Origin: UBA5342 sp965662645
GTDB lineage: Bacteria; Bacteroidota; Bacteroidia; Bacteroidales; UBA5342
Assembly (NCBI GenBank): GCA_965662645.1
Contig: CBFIII010000051.1
Coordinates: 1 to 25,609, forward strand
Length of the DNA stretch: 25,609 nt
Direction: 5' to 3'
Positions within the stretch are counted from its first letter, which is position 1. Each line of letters begins with the position of its first letter. The position numbers and the translations under genes were made by a program. The notes below the pieces were generated by a model. It was not told the origin of the DNA and made no database searches. It saw only the letters and a list, made by a program, of their open reading frames with translations. Shown one piece after another: positions 6,917 to 14,685 of the stretch.

Positions 6917-9139
6917 TTAAAAATAATAACCAATATTAACAAAGGTACGCAACTTATGCTCATTTGAAAAAGAGAAATAGATTTCCAAAGGACCAACTAA
7001 ACTATCGTAAGAATAACCAATAGCTCCACCATATTTGAATGAAAGTTTATTATACGAAACCGACTTTAAATCAGGAGTATGAGCCAGCATATTAAAGTTG
7101 GCATAGAGATAGTGTTTATCTGCAAACTTAAACCTATTTTTCAAACCTACAGTTACCACATTATTACACGATAATTCAGACCAATGTAAACCCCAGAATG
7201 GCATTTGGGACATTAAGTCATGGGGTTGATAAACACCTCCCACATAAGATTTATAAAACATAGGCAAATCACTATTGTCAGTATAAAGTACCTGTGCATA
7301 CAAATGAGGAGTTAAAGTCCAGTAATGATTTAAAGGTAAAGTTTGTTCCATTGATAGATAAGAAACCACCTCAGGAGCTTCACTTTGCAACTGATAACCA
7401 TTATCAGTAATTAAATCAGTATAAGAATAATACCGCACTCCACGTGTAGGATAATAAGCTTTATCTTTAGTATCAATTTCAAAAAAGAAACGATAGGACA
7501 AATAATCATAATCTCCATTAGTTACGGGAAAATCGCCTATAGTCTGCTTCACATCATAACTCTCATAACGAGCACCTAACCCCACCGTGAAATATTGATT
7601 AATCACAGAATTAGTATTAATCTCTAAGTAGTTTTTTTGCAAATTAGAAGAACCTACAAAATTACCATCATTATAATTACTCATTTTCCGACTACGATAA
7701 CCATATTTAATACCCAAACCTGGCAATAATCCACGGTTAATATTATAACGTAAATCTAGAGCTGGCGTATCCGACAATTTAACATCAAACGAGATGCGCG
7801 AATTTCTTAACAACAAGGTATTAAAAGTCCCATTAAACAGCAGAGAAACATCATCTTGACTTGTATAATGTGCACCAAAATTAATACTGTTTTGAGAATT
7901 TTCTTTTAAGTCTAAAACTAAAGTATAATCGTTATCAGACTTATTTTTTATTAATTTATATTTGACATTTGAGAACTTCATAGAACCATGTAATCGTTCT
8001 AATGCCACACTCAAACCTTCCACAGAACACTGAAAATTAGTCTCTTCACTAATTCCCATAATACCTAAAACATCAGCATCCGAAAATCGGCTACCATGAA
8101 TATCAAAACTTGATACCTGTTTAGAACTTGCAGAATCAATAGGATGGTAAGCCGTGCGCTTTTCAAATTGATAAGGTTCGAACTGTTTTTCCAATTCAGC
8201 AAAAAGTACTTTATTGGCTTCGCCAGCATCTAATCCTAATTGCAGCAGGTCATCAGCAGCTTCTTTTGTAAAATCAGCAGTTGAAAACTGTGCAATATTT
8301 GGTTTAATATATATATCACAATCATTGTGATTCTTTGTAAACTTTGCACTTCCTAACATGGTTGTAAGCTGATCCACCACTCCACCAATTTTCTCCATCT
8401 GTTCTTCACCTTGCATACCAGCCCCCACATCAATACCAATTACAATATCAGCACCTTTAGCTCTAATCTGGTCAACCGGAAAATTATTGCGCACACCACC
8501 ATCAACATAAACACATCCATTCGTTTTAACACTAGGGAAAACGCCAGGGATAGCCATACTAGCCACCATTGCTTCGGGCAAATAACCTTTATCCAACACC
8601 ACTTCATTACCTGTCAGTAAATCAGCGGTAATACATAAAAAGGGAGTGGGTAACTTATCAAAATCAGAAATATTATGGTATCCTTGCGTCCAATCACAAA
8701 AGAGATTAAGAATGCCATTATTCGTAATGGCATAATTGGGGATCTGCAATTTTAAATTTTTGAATTGCATTGATATCAGGTAACGTCCCTGCTCATCTTT
8801 TTCATAAAATGGCATATAACTACGCTGTGGGACATCCAGGAATAGAGCTTCCCAGTCTTGGGAAGTAATGATATTCTCTAACTGATCAGCATTGTAACCA
8901 ACAGCATAGAGACCTCCTACTATGGCACCAATACTCGTACCACCAATATAATCAATAGGAATATTATAACGTTCGAGAACTTTCAACACACCAACGTGTG
9001 CAAATCCTTTAGCACCGCCACCAGAAAGCACCAAGCCCACTTTAGGCCTTTCGTGCGTCACGCTATCCTCCTTAATATCAGCAAATAGATTATGACTCAA
9101 CAATAAAACGATAAACAAAGAAATTGTTATTTTAACCAA
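6917..9139 (-). CDS. Patatin-like phospholipase fused to an outer-membrane barrel (type Vd secretion-like)
   Basis: This 740-aa surface protein begins with a signal peptide (about residues 1-20). A patatin domain follows, with the oxyanion loop SGGGAKG (39-45), nucleophile S69 in GTSIG, and catalytic aspartate D213 in VDGG, so the Ser-Asp dyad is complete. After about residue 335 there is a short POTRA-like segment (SSFDIHGSRFSDADVLGIMG) and then a C-terminal barrel rich in aromatic strands ending in phenylalanine (VNIGYYF). This is the PlpD-like type Vd autotransporter layout, also annotated as BamA/TamA-family in Bacteroidota. The only in-frame initiation codon that keeps the signal peptide is TTG at 9139; no ATG precedes the patatin domain. 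The upstream gap holds copy 1 of the dispersed repeat. Confidence 0.9.
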   Translation of the reverse strand: MVKITISLFIVLLLSHNLFADIKEDSVTHERPKVGLVLSGGGAKGFAHVGVLKVLERYNIPIDYIGGTSIGAIVGGLYAVGYNADQLENIITSQDWEALFLDVPQRSYMPFYEKDEQGRYLISMQFKNLKLQIPNYAITNNGILNLFCDWTQGYHNISDFDKLPTPFLCITADLLTGNEVVLDKGYLPEAMVASMAIPGVFPSVKTNGCVYVDGGVRNNFPVDQIRAKGADIVIGIDVGAGMQGEEQMEKIGGVVDQLTTMLGSAKFTKNHNDCDIYIKPNIAQFSTADFTKEAADDLLQLGLDAGEANKVLFAELEKQFEPYQFEKRTAYHPIDSASSKQVSSFDIHGSRFSDADVLGIMGISEETNFQCSVEGLSVALERLHGSMKFSNVKYKLIKNKSDNDYTLVLDLKENSQNSINFGAHYTSQDDVSLLFNGTFNTLLLRNSRISFDVKLSDTPALDLRYNINRGLLPGLGIKYGYRSRKMSNYNDGNFVGSSNLQKNYLEINTNSVINQYFTVGLGARYESYDVKQTIGDFPVTNGDYDYLSYRFFFEIDTKDKAYYPTRGVRYYSYTDLITDNGYQLQSEAPEVVSYLSMEQTLPLNHYWTLTPHLYAQVLYTDNSDLPMFYKSYVGGVYQPHDLMSQMPFWGLHWSELSCNNVVTVGLKNRFKFADKHYLYANFNMLAHTPDLKSVSYNKLSFKYGGAIGYSYDSLVGPLEIYFSFSNEHKLRTFVNIGYYF

Positions 9140-9183
9140 TGCAGCATTTATTAAATTAAAATAAAAGACAAATTATAGAGTTA

Positions 9184-9275
9184 ACAACCTCGGGGCAAGC
9201 CCACGAGGCATTTAGTTGAAGAACATTTTATTATTCGCAGCAAGCTACGGAGAATTAACCCCACAATGTGGGATT
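9184..9275 (-). repeat. Dispersed structured repeat, copy 1 (92 bp)
   Basis: The reverse complement matches 25387-25478 at 86 of 92 positions. Read on the minus strand it contains three potential hairpins: CCCAC-ATT-GTGGG; CGTAG-CTTG-CTGCG; and CCTCG(T)GGG-CTTG-CCCCGAGG, where the T is bulged. Two loops are the stable CUUG tetraloop. The repeat fills the gap between the HSDR_N and patatin genes, and its edge covers two bases of the HSDR_N stop codon. It carries no ORF. It resembles a REP or MITE-like non-autonomous element, and it could also stop transcription. The family name is unknown to me. Confidence 0.85.
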
Positions 9276-9717
9276 AAAGATCTGAATAAGCGGGAATGTC
9301 ATTTAATAAGGACACCTTATTATCTGATATATACGAACAAAAATGATCAATCCCGTTAGAAACAATAGCATAAGCCGCTCCTATCTGAGTATTATAATCG
9401 GCAACTTGAGCAAAAACAGCTTCTGTAATAGTAACAGAAGGAGCTTTAAATTCTAAAAGTAAGGATTTATTTCCTGAAGAATTATACACCAAAGCATCAA
9501 CCCTTAACAGGCGACCAGCAACACTTATACCCACTTCTATGCCCATAGCAGTAATAGGGTAATGATACTCTTCTACTAAAAAACGAATAAAATGTTGACG
9601 CACCCACTCCTCTGGAGTGAGGGTCACCCATTTTTTGCGCCATACATCAAAGATAAATGCCTTATCATTTTCCTTCTTTGTCCTAAATTGATAAAGTGGA
9701 AGATTTAATTGTTGCAT
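9274..9717 (-). CDS. Small HSDR_N (PD-(D/E)xK-fold) protein conserved in Bacteroidota
   Basis: This 147-aa protein matches the N-terminal nuclease-like domain of type I restriction R subunits (HSDR_N_2 type). The expected catalytic set is visible: D74 (RVDALVY), E89 and K91 (LEFKAP), and Q104 (VFAQVADYN). There is no helicase or other domain, and there are no hsdM or hsdS genes nearby. Stand-alone forms of this length are widespread in Bacteroidota and behave as a core gene of unknown function rather than a restriction system. It starts 1 bp after the ACT gene, so it is the last gene of a yqeY-ACT-HSDR_N transcript. Its TAA is partly formed by the dispersed repeat. Confidence 0.85.
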   Translation of the reverse strand: MQQLNLPLYQFRTKKENDKAFIFDVWRKKWVTLTPEEWVRQHFIRFLVEEYHYPITAMGIEVGISVAGRLLRVDALVYNSSGNKSLLLEFKAPSVTITEAVFAQVADYNTQIGAAYAIVSNGIDHFCSYISDNKVSLLNDIPAYSDL

Positions 9718-9718
9718 T

Positions 9719-10144
9719 TCACAATTTGTATAGACTATTGGCTTCTTTTAGCTCTATTTTATGTTTTTGCAAAACAGATATACAATGCTTAACATCAGCT
9801 GTTTTAATAACACTAATAGCATCTTCCCCCATAGAATAAGCATACATATACTCTATCTCAAGACCTTCATCTTTAAGAATATGCATAGCTTTAGACAAAG
9901 CTCCTGGTGTATTAGGAACAATCATACAGACCACATCTGTCAAACGAACAGAAAGGCCATTTTCCTCCAACACTTTCTGTGCCTTTTCTGGATCAGAAAC
10001 AATAAGACGTAGAATGCCAAAATCAGAAGAATCAGCAATTGAAAATGCTGACATATTAATACCTGCCTCTCCTAAAAGGTCTGAAATATGAGCTAAACGA
10101 CCAGTTTTATTCTCTAAAAAAATTGATAGTTGTTTTATTATCAT
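9719..10144 (-). CDS. Tandem ACT-domain protein
   Basis: This protein of about 141 aa has two ACT domains, roughly residues 1-65 (QLSIFLENKTGRLAHISDLL) and 68-135 (VCMIVPNTPGALSKAMHIL). ACT domains bind amino acids as allosteric ligands. Stand-alone tandem ACT proteins in Bacteroidota sometimes lie by amino-acid genes such as phenylacetate-CoA ligase, but none is here, so the ligand is unknown. I chose the ATG at 10144: a longer reading begins with TTG at 10168 directly against the yqeY stop and adds MFIFNITV, which is not typical. It lies between yqeY and the HSDR_N gene in one transcription unit. Confidence 0.85.
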   Translation of the reverse strand: MIIKQLSIFLENKTGRLAHISDLLGEAGINMSAFSIADSSDFGILRLIVSDPEKAQKVLEENGLSVRLTDVVCMIVPNTPGALSKAMHILKDEGLEIEYMYAYSMGEDAISVIKTADVKHCISVLQKHKIELKEANSLYKL

Positions 10145-10168
10145 CACTGTAATATTAAATATAAACAA

Positions 10169-10618
10169 TTAGGCTAATAAGGCTTTCACCTTCGTTGAGA
10201 TATCACGACCTTCGGCTTTACCCGCTAGTTTTTTCGATGCTACGCCCATCACTTTACCCATATCTTTCATGCCTTCGGCACCAAGCGTTTCAATGATAGC
10301 TTTAATCTCAGACTCTAACTCTTCGGATGTTAATTGCTTAGGCAAATACTCCATCAACACATCAGCTTCTTGATGTTCTTCTTGTGCTAAATCATCACGT
10401 CCCTGTTCTGTATATAAAGTAGCAGAATCTTTTCGTTGCTTTACTAATTTCTGAACTATTTTGACAGCTACCTCATTAGATAATTCACCCTCGGCCCCTT
10501 TAGCCGTTTGAGCCTCAAGAAATTCTTTTTTTAATCCTCTTACTGCAGCCAACATTACTTTATTTTTAGCACGCATTGCCACTTTAATGTCATTATTTAC
10601 TTGTTCTAACAAGGTCAT
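10169..10618 (-). CDS. yqeY: GatB/YqeY domain protein
   Basis: This 149-aa protein of the YqeY family is related to the C-terminal tRNA-binding region of the amidotransferase subunit GatB. Its helical sequence contains the family's conserved stretches: an N-terminal AMRAKNKVMLAAVRGLKKEF, EYLPKQLT, and a C-terminal GMKDMGKVMGVASKKLAGKAEGR. Length and motifs are typical. The molecular role is not established; it is thought to act on tRNA or aminoacyl-tRNA. It is the first gene of the yqeY-ACT-HSDR_N unit, with a consensus promoter about 80 bp upstream. Confidence 0.94.
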   Translation of the reverse strand: MTLLEQVNNDIKVAMRAKNKVMLAAVRGLKKEFLEAQTAKGAEGELSNEVAVKIVQKLVKQRKDSATLYTEQGRDDLAQEEHQEADVLMEYLPKQLTSEELESEIKAIIETLGAEGMKDMGKVMGVASKKLAGKAEGRDISTKVKALLA

Positions 10619-10698
10619 ATCTTATGTTTTATTAATAATTATAAATATTTTAAATTCAATAGGTATCAAGAAATGTTGAGTTTCAAAATATCTTCGCC

Positions 10699-10729
10699 CA
10701 AAATTATTCAATAAAGACTAAAGCACAAA
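10699..10729 (-). promoter_or_regulatory. Consensus promoter for the yqeY transcription unit (TTTG-N19-TAATTTTG)
   Basis: On the minus strand TTTG (10729-10726) is separated by 19 bp from TAATTTTG (10706-10699). Both boxes and the spacing match the Bacteroidota primary-sigma consensus. The predicted leader to the ATG at 10618 is about 75 nt. Confidence 0.65.
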
Positions 10730-10883
10730 ATGAAAAGGACTGAATTTAATATTAAAACAGCAGAAATGTCATTTCTAGAGCCTTAATTGATCACAACCGA
10801 CCTTTTCCATAAAAAAACACACTTTTTAGAAATTATTTGTTTTTGAACTTGACTCAAGATAGCATAATCTAACTGATATTTTC

Positions 10884-10891
10884 TATTTTTG
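10884..10891 (+). promoter_or_regulatory. -7 element (TATTTTTG) 4 bp before the Yip1-like start codon
   Basis: This is an exact TAnnTTTG match ending four bases before the ATG at 10896. With the usual spacing, transcription would start at or next to the A of the ATG, giving a leaderless mRNA. No well-placed -33 TTTG is present. The same geometry is seen before the gene at 18754. Confidence 0.4.
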
Positions 10892-10895
10892 TGCT

Positions 10896-11465
10896 ATGCA
10901 ATATCAACAATTATTTAAGCGAGCATTTAATTTGCTCCGTTACACACGTAAAGAATGGCAAAATATTGTCAGTAACGAAAAAGACAGTAATCCCGTCATC
11001 AATGATTTCGTATTACCGATGACTGGTCTTTGTGCCTTAGCGGCCTTTCTTGGCGTTTTATTTCAAGGAGCTGGCTTTGAGAAAGCTCTGGTCTCCACTA
11101 TTATTTCATTGGGAAAAACGTTTGGAGGCGTTTACCTCTCATTCCTTTTACTCCAAGAAAGCAGCAAATATTTTGGTTTAAAACGGAACAAAACGGGTTT
11201 TTTACAGATATCAGGTTATAGTTTTGTCGTTATCTTTGTCATAGACATTATCGTTAAGTTAATACCAGAGCTTTTCTTCCTTCCTGTACTAGAACTCTAC
11301 ATTTTCTATATCATCTGGGAAGCGTCTGATGTTGTCATTAACATAGACGAAAGTAAACGCTCTCAATTCGTAGTATTTGCATCACTGGTCATATTACTTT
11401 CTTCTTTTATTATTGAAAATTTATTACTTCTATTTATGCCAGGAGCTGAGATTATCACTGGTTAA
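10896..11465 (+). CDS. Yip1-like integral membrane protein
   Basis: This 189-aa membrane protein has about five hydrophobic helices (near residues 37-58, 64-86, 104-124, 127-147, 157-181) after a charged N-terminus. The layout and segments such as NPVINDFVLPMTGL and FLQISGYSF resemble bacterial Yip1-domain proteins, a family without a defined role in bacteria. It is followed 13 bp later by the DUF7935-like gene in the same direction, so the two probably form a membrane pair. A -7 box lies 4 bp upstream of its ATG, suggesting a leaderless transcript. Confidence 0.72.
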   Translation: MQYQQLFKRAFNLLRYTRKEWQNIVSNEKDSNPVINDFVLPMTGLCALAAFLGVLFQGAGFEKALVSTIISLGKTFGGVYLSFLLLQESSKYFGLKRNKTGFLQISGYSFVVIFVIDIIVKLIPELFFLPVLELYIFYIIWEASDVVINIDESKRSQFVVFASLVILLSSFIIENLLLLFMPGAEIITG

Positions 11466-11478
11466 TTTTTTTACAACT

Positions 11479-11997
11479 ATGGAAATCATTTGGGAAATCA
11501 TTAAGATAACATTACCCGCTCTTATCGTAGTATGGGCTGTTTACATTGTATTGCAAAATCAAAATGAACAACGCAAAAACGAATCTATACCTCAAAAAGA
11601 AGACAAGAAACAAAGCTTAACAATAAGACTAAAAGCTTATGAACGTTTAACGCTTTTTATGGAACGTATCTCACCAGAGAAATTAGTACAACGCCAATTA
11701 ACGAAAGGAATGACTTGTGGTCAGTTACAGATGGATCTTCTACGCACCATACGTAATGAATACGAACATAACTTAACCCAACAACTGTATGTCTCAAATG
11801 AAGCTTGGCAAGCCATATTACTAGCAAAAGAATCCATCTTACAGCTTATAAACACTTCTATGACCGCCGTAAAAGCAGAGACACCAGCTTTTGAGCTTAG
11901 CCGTATTATTATTGAAACCTATAATAATGTTGACACAACACCTACCGAAGTAGCCATTGGTCAACTCAAAAGAGAAGTAATAGCCTCTCTTTCATAA
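11479..11997 (+). CDS. Single-pass membrane protein, DUF7935-like
   Basis: This 172-aa protein has one N-terminal helix (about residues 5-25, IIKITLPALIVVWAVYIVLQ), a charged linker, and a cytoplasmic helical domain (RLKAYERLTLFMERISPEKLVQ, then RNEYEHNLTQQLYVSNEAW). It matches a family I know only from Bacteroidota and to which no function is assigned. I start it at ATG 11479: an upstream in-frame start at 11377 would overlap the Yip1-like gene by 89 bp and add an implausible N-terminus. It is co-oriented with the Yip1-like gene and converges with the DUF3467 gene, with 16 bp between them. Confidence 0.75.
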   Translation: MEIIWEIIKITLPALIVVWAVYIVLQNQNEQRKNESIPQKEDKKQSLTIRLKAYERLTLFMERISPEKLVQRQLTKGMTCGQLQMDLLRTIRNEYEHNLTQQLYVSNEAWQAILLAKESILQLINTSMTAVKAETPAFELSRIIIETYNNVDTTPTEVAIGQLKREVIASLS

Positions 11998-12013
11998 TAT
12001 TAAATCTTAAATA

Positions 12014-12331
12014 TTAAGCTTCTGCAGTTGGTGTGAAACCCATTGGAGGCATTGCTGGTCCATTGTTCTGCACCTTAATAACCCCATGTTGACTTTCGTA
12101 TTTCTTTACATTATCCTGTAAAGCCATCATTAATCGCTTAGCATGTTCTGGTGTTAGTACCACACGCGATTTCACTTGTGCTTTAGGAGTCCCTGGCATT
12201 ATGCGTACAAAATCCACCACAAATTCTGATGATGAATGCGTAATAATCGCCAAGTTAGAGTAAGTCCCTTGCGCCATTTCTTCAGTCAACTCAATATTAA
12301 TCTGTCCTTGTTTTTTTTCTTTATTGTCCAT
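12014..12331 (-). CDS. DUF3467 family protein
   Basis: This protein of about 105 aa is soluble, without signal or membrane segment, and matches DUF3467 closely: QGQINIELTEEMAQGTYSNL, then HSSSEFVVDFVRIMPGTPKA, then SRVVLTPEHAKRL. The function is unknown. I use the ATG at 12331 (MDNKEKK) because relatives begin there; an in-frame ATG at 12364 directly against the mltD stop would add 11 residues. It is the last gene of the parB-DUF5683-mltD-DUF3467 run. Confidence 0.88.
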   Translation of the reverse strand: MDNKEKKQGQINIELTEEMAQGTYSNLAIITHSSSEFVVDFVRIMPGTPKAQVKSRVVLTPEHAKRLMMALQDNVKKYESQHGVIKVQNNGPAMPPMGFTPTAEA

Positions 12332-12364
12332 AACATTTTCCCTTTGAAGTGGATATAAACCCAT

Positions 12365-13996
12365 TTAAATTCTACGTATTTTAATATATTGTCCTGGCTT
12401 GATATCATTAGATCCCATACCATTTAAAGCCTTAATATTTTCGGCAGATACACCTGGATAACGACGAGCAATCACCCAAAGATTATCACCACTACGTACT
12501 TGATAATATTCAAATTTATCATTCAAGTTTACCGCAGCTTCTGTAGCATGAGCTACCGTTTTCTTAGGTGCATGCTTCATGGTGCTAATATTCTTATACT
12601 TATCAGCTTTGCTTTCGGGTACATAAACTACTAATTTCTGATTCACCCTAATCAAATTACGATAGATATTATTCCAATACCTTAAATCAGAAACACGCAC
12701 ATCGAACCAATCGGCTATATACCCAAGATTATCACCTGATTTCACCGTGTATGTTAAAGCTGTCTTCCCTTTTGGCGCCACTTTACTTGCCGTATAATAT
12801 TTACCTCCAGGTGTGATATTTGTACGCTTTTTATCAATATATTCACTTCTTTTATACGCCATAATACTATCCTCTAACACCACATAATCAGCTGATGATG
12901 TCTCGGGAAGATTAAGTGCATATGCCTTTTTTCCACCAGGAATGATATCCAAACGATATTGAGGATTGATATCACGTAATAATTCAATATCAATATTCAT
13001 CACCTCAGCTACTTGATTAAGGTTAAGAGGCTTATTCACCATCACCGTATCTGCAAAAGAAGGCAAATTCGATAGAATAGGTTTTATATTGTGCTCTGGA
13101 GCATAATTCATGAGATAATTAGCAGCAATAAAAGCTGGGACATATCCCCTAGTCTCTCGCGGTAGATAATAATAGATAGCCCAATAGTCGCGCTGTCCCC
13201 CACTGCGACGTATCGCTTTATTAACATTACCAGGACCACAATTATAAGCCGCAATGACTAAGAACCAATCTTTATAAACACTATATAAATCTTCAAAATA
13301 ATGAACAGCTTGTTTAGTCGCTTTTTGCGGATCACGTCGCTCATCGATATAAGAATTCATCTCCAAACCATAAGACTTACCTGTAGAATAAATAAACTGC
13401 CATAAACCAGATGCACCAGCGTGAGAATAAGCACGAGGACGCAAGGCCGATTCTATAATAGGCACTGCTCTTAATTCTATAGGTAATCCCGCTTTATCCA
13501 ATTCCGATTCAAAAATAGGCATGTAATAATTCATTTTACCCAAAATAGTAGCCGAGTGTTCACGTTTTCGTTCAGTATAAACTTTGATATGAGCTTTCAC
13601 TATTTTATTAAATGGCATCTCAATGATCATTTTTTCCGACATCTCATTCAATCTTTTTTCATAGACAGAATCGGGAAATACAGGCGAACTACTTGACTTT
13701 ATAAAAGTATCAGTCTCGGCCGCATAAGTAACTCCCCAAAGAGAAAGCAAGCTGTCCTCATCTTCATCAAAAGCAGCCTGCGTTTTGTCATCATAATTAA
13801 TGTCTCTCGGTATGTATTTTGAACGACTCTCGGTCTGTAAATAAACCGTATCACAAACAAATATAGTATCTGCAGTTTGATTAACGATCTCCTCTTCATC
13901 TGACTTATTTTTATTCCCTATTTTAAACTGAAATTCAGAAGCATAAACCGAAAAAGACAACAATACGAATAGTGTTACAAAAACTTTTTTTATCAT
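12365..13996 (-). CDS. mltD: Membrane-associated lytic murein transglycosylase D with C-terminal LysM domains
   Basis: This 543-aa exported enzyme cleaves the glycan strand of peptidoglycan, producing 1,6-anhydromuramyl ends. A signal peptide covers about residues 1-20. The SLT (family 1) domain holds catalytic E182 in IIESAL, GASGLWQF at 194-201 and AAYNCGPGNV at 249-258. Two LysM modules that bind peptidoglycan lie near 415-460 (YTVKSGDNLGYIADWF) and 497-543 (YQVRSGDNLWVIARRY). I start at ATG 13996; a GTG three codons upstream is also in frame. There is no lipobox cysteine, so it may be periplasmic rather than a lipoprotein. It follows DUF5683 and parB, the usual order in Bacteroidales. Confidence 0.95.
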   Translation of the reverse strand: MIKKVFVTLFVLLSFSVYASEFQFKIGNKNKSDEEEIVNQTADTIFVCDTVYLQTESRSKYIPRDINYDDKTQAAFDEDEDSLLSLWGVTYAAETDTFIKSSSSPVFPDSVYEKRLNEMSEKMIIEMPFNKIVKAHIKVYTERKREHSATILGKMNYYMPIFESELDKAGLPIELRAVPIIESALRPRAYSHAGASGLWQFIYSTGKSYGLEMNSYIDERRDPQKATKQAVHYFEDLYSVYKDWFLVIAAYNCGPGNVNKAIRRSGGQRDYWAIYYYLPRETRGYVPAFIAANYLMNYAPEHNIKPILSNLPSFADTVMVNKPLNLNQVAEVMNIDIELLRDINPQYRLDIIPGGKKAYALNLPETSSADYVVLEDSIMAYKRSEYIDKKRTNITPGGKYYTASKVAPKGKTALTYTVKSGDNLGYIADWFDVRVSDLRYWNNIYRNLIRVNQKLVVYVPESKADKYKNISTMKHAPKKTVAHATEAAVNLNDKFEYYQVRSGDNLWVIARRYPGVSAENIKALNGMGSNDIKPGQYIKIRRI

Positions 13997-14032
13997 TATT
14001 CTCACCTTATTTATTTGTTATAGCAGAATGTT

Positions 14033-14668
14033 CTACTTATTTATATTAATTATAAGAGAAAAGCCCAAGGTGGGATTTCCATTTAATGAATTATAGCCCA
14101 ATGAAGGGGTCATATTCATAGACAAATCATCACTAACATCAAAGTCATAAAGATTAGCAGCCACATTAGCTTCAAGAACATTTAGAACATAAAAGCCAAC
14201 CATAGAAATGATCAATAAGTCACGATCGCGACGATAAGATATTCTACGACTTTCAAGTATTGTTTCGAGCCACTCACTATCTGAGACATCAAATCCTTCG
14301 GGTAATATTTTAGTATAACGCGTTGTTGTAGGATCATCATCAACATAATCAAGATAAGCATTAGTATAACGCACATAAGACCGGTTATTCCAATAAATAA
14401 AATAACCAATAGTGCCAAGACCTGCATAGATAAATGGGACTTTCCACCAATCTTTATTATAGATTTGTCCTGCGCCAGGAATAGCAGCAGAAAGCATCGT
14501 TGCCTTTTTGGGATTAGGCAACCACATTAGAGAAGTATCCACAGTAATCTTTTCACCAGACACCAAGTGCTTCCCCGATACATATGTAATAGAATCGCCA
14601 CTACCATCCTGTCCAAAGATAGACGGTAATCCTAAAGCTAATCCTATAAATAAAATTATAAACCTCAA
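14033..14668 (-). CDS. DUF5683 family exported membrane protein
   Basis: This protein of about 211 aa has an N-terminal signal-like segment (residues 1-19), a family hallmark PNPKKATMLSAAIPGAGQIYN followed by DWWKVPFIYAGLG, and hydrophobic segments near 75-95 and 155-170. It fits DUF5683, which lies between parB and mltD in many Bacteroidales; the role is unknown but is probably linked to the envelope. The only start that keeps the signal segment is TTG at 14668, 17 bp after the parB stop. No in-frame ATG exists between that stop and residue 48. TTG initiation is therefore inferred. Confidence 0.82.
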   Translation of the reverse strand: MRFIILFIGLALGLPSIFGQDGSGDSITYVSGKHLVSGEKITVDTSLMWLPNPKKATMLSAAIPGAGQIYNKDWWKVPFIYAGLGTIGYFIYWNNRSYVRYTNAYLDYVDDDPTTTRYTKILPEGFDVSDSEWLETILESRRISYRRDRDLLIISMVGFYVLNVLEANVAANLYDFDVSDDLSMNMTPSLGYNSLNGNPTLGFSLIININK

Positions 14669-14685
14669 AATAATAGTATAATAAG

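Noticed and set aside
7441..7446. CACGTG core as a possible parS site
   Set aside because: It lies inside the patatin gene, and the flanks do not form the TGTT...AACA arms of parS. No other parS-like palindrome was seen.
9274..9717. HSDR_N protein as part of a restriction or novel defence system
   Set aside because: There are no methylase, specificity or helicase genes nearby. Stand-alone copies in housekeeping contexts are widespread in Bacteroidota.
10145..10168. TTG start for the ACT-domain protein adding eight residues
   Set aside because: The ATG at 10144 fits the family N-terminus, and the extra residues directly abut the yqeY stop.
11998..12013. AT-only palindrome between the convergent DUF7935-like and DUF3467 genes as a bidirectional terminator
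   Set aside because: The stem is only six A-T pairs and would be too weak; such palindromes are expected by chance here.
12332..12364. Longer start for the DUF3467 protein
   Set aside because: The extra eleven residues are not typical of the family; relatives begin at the equivalent of MDNKEKK.
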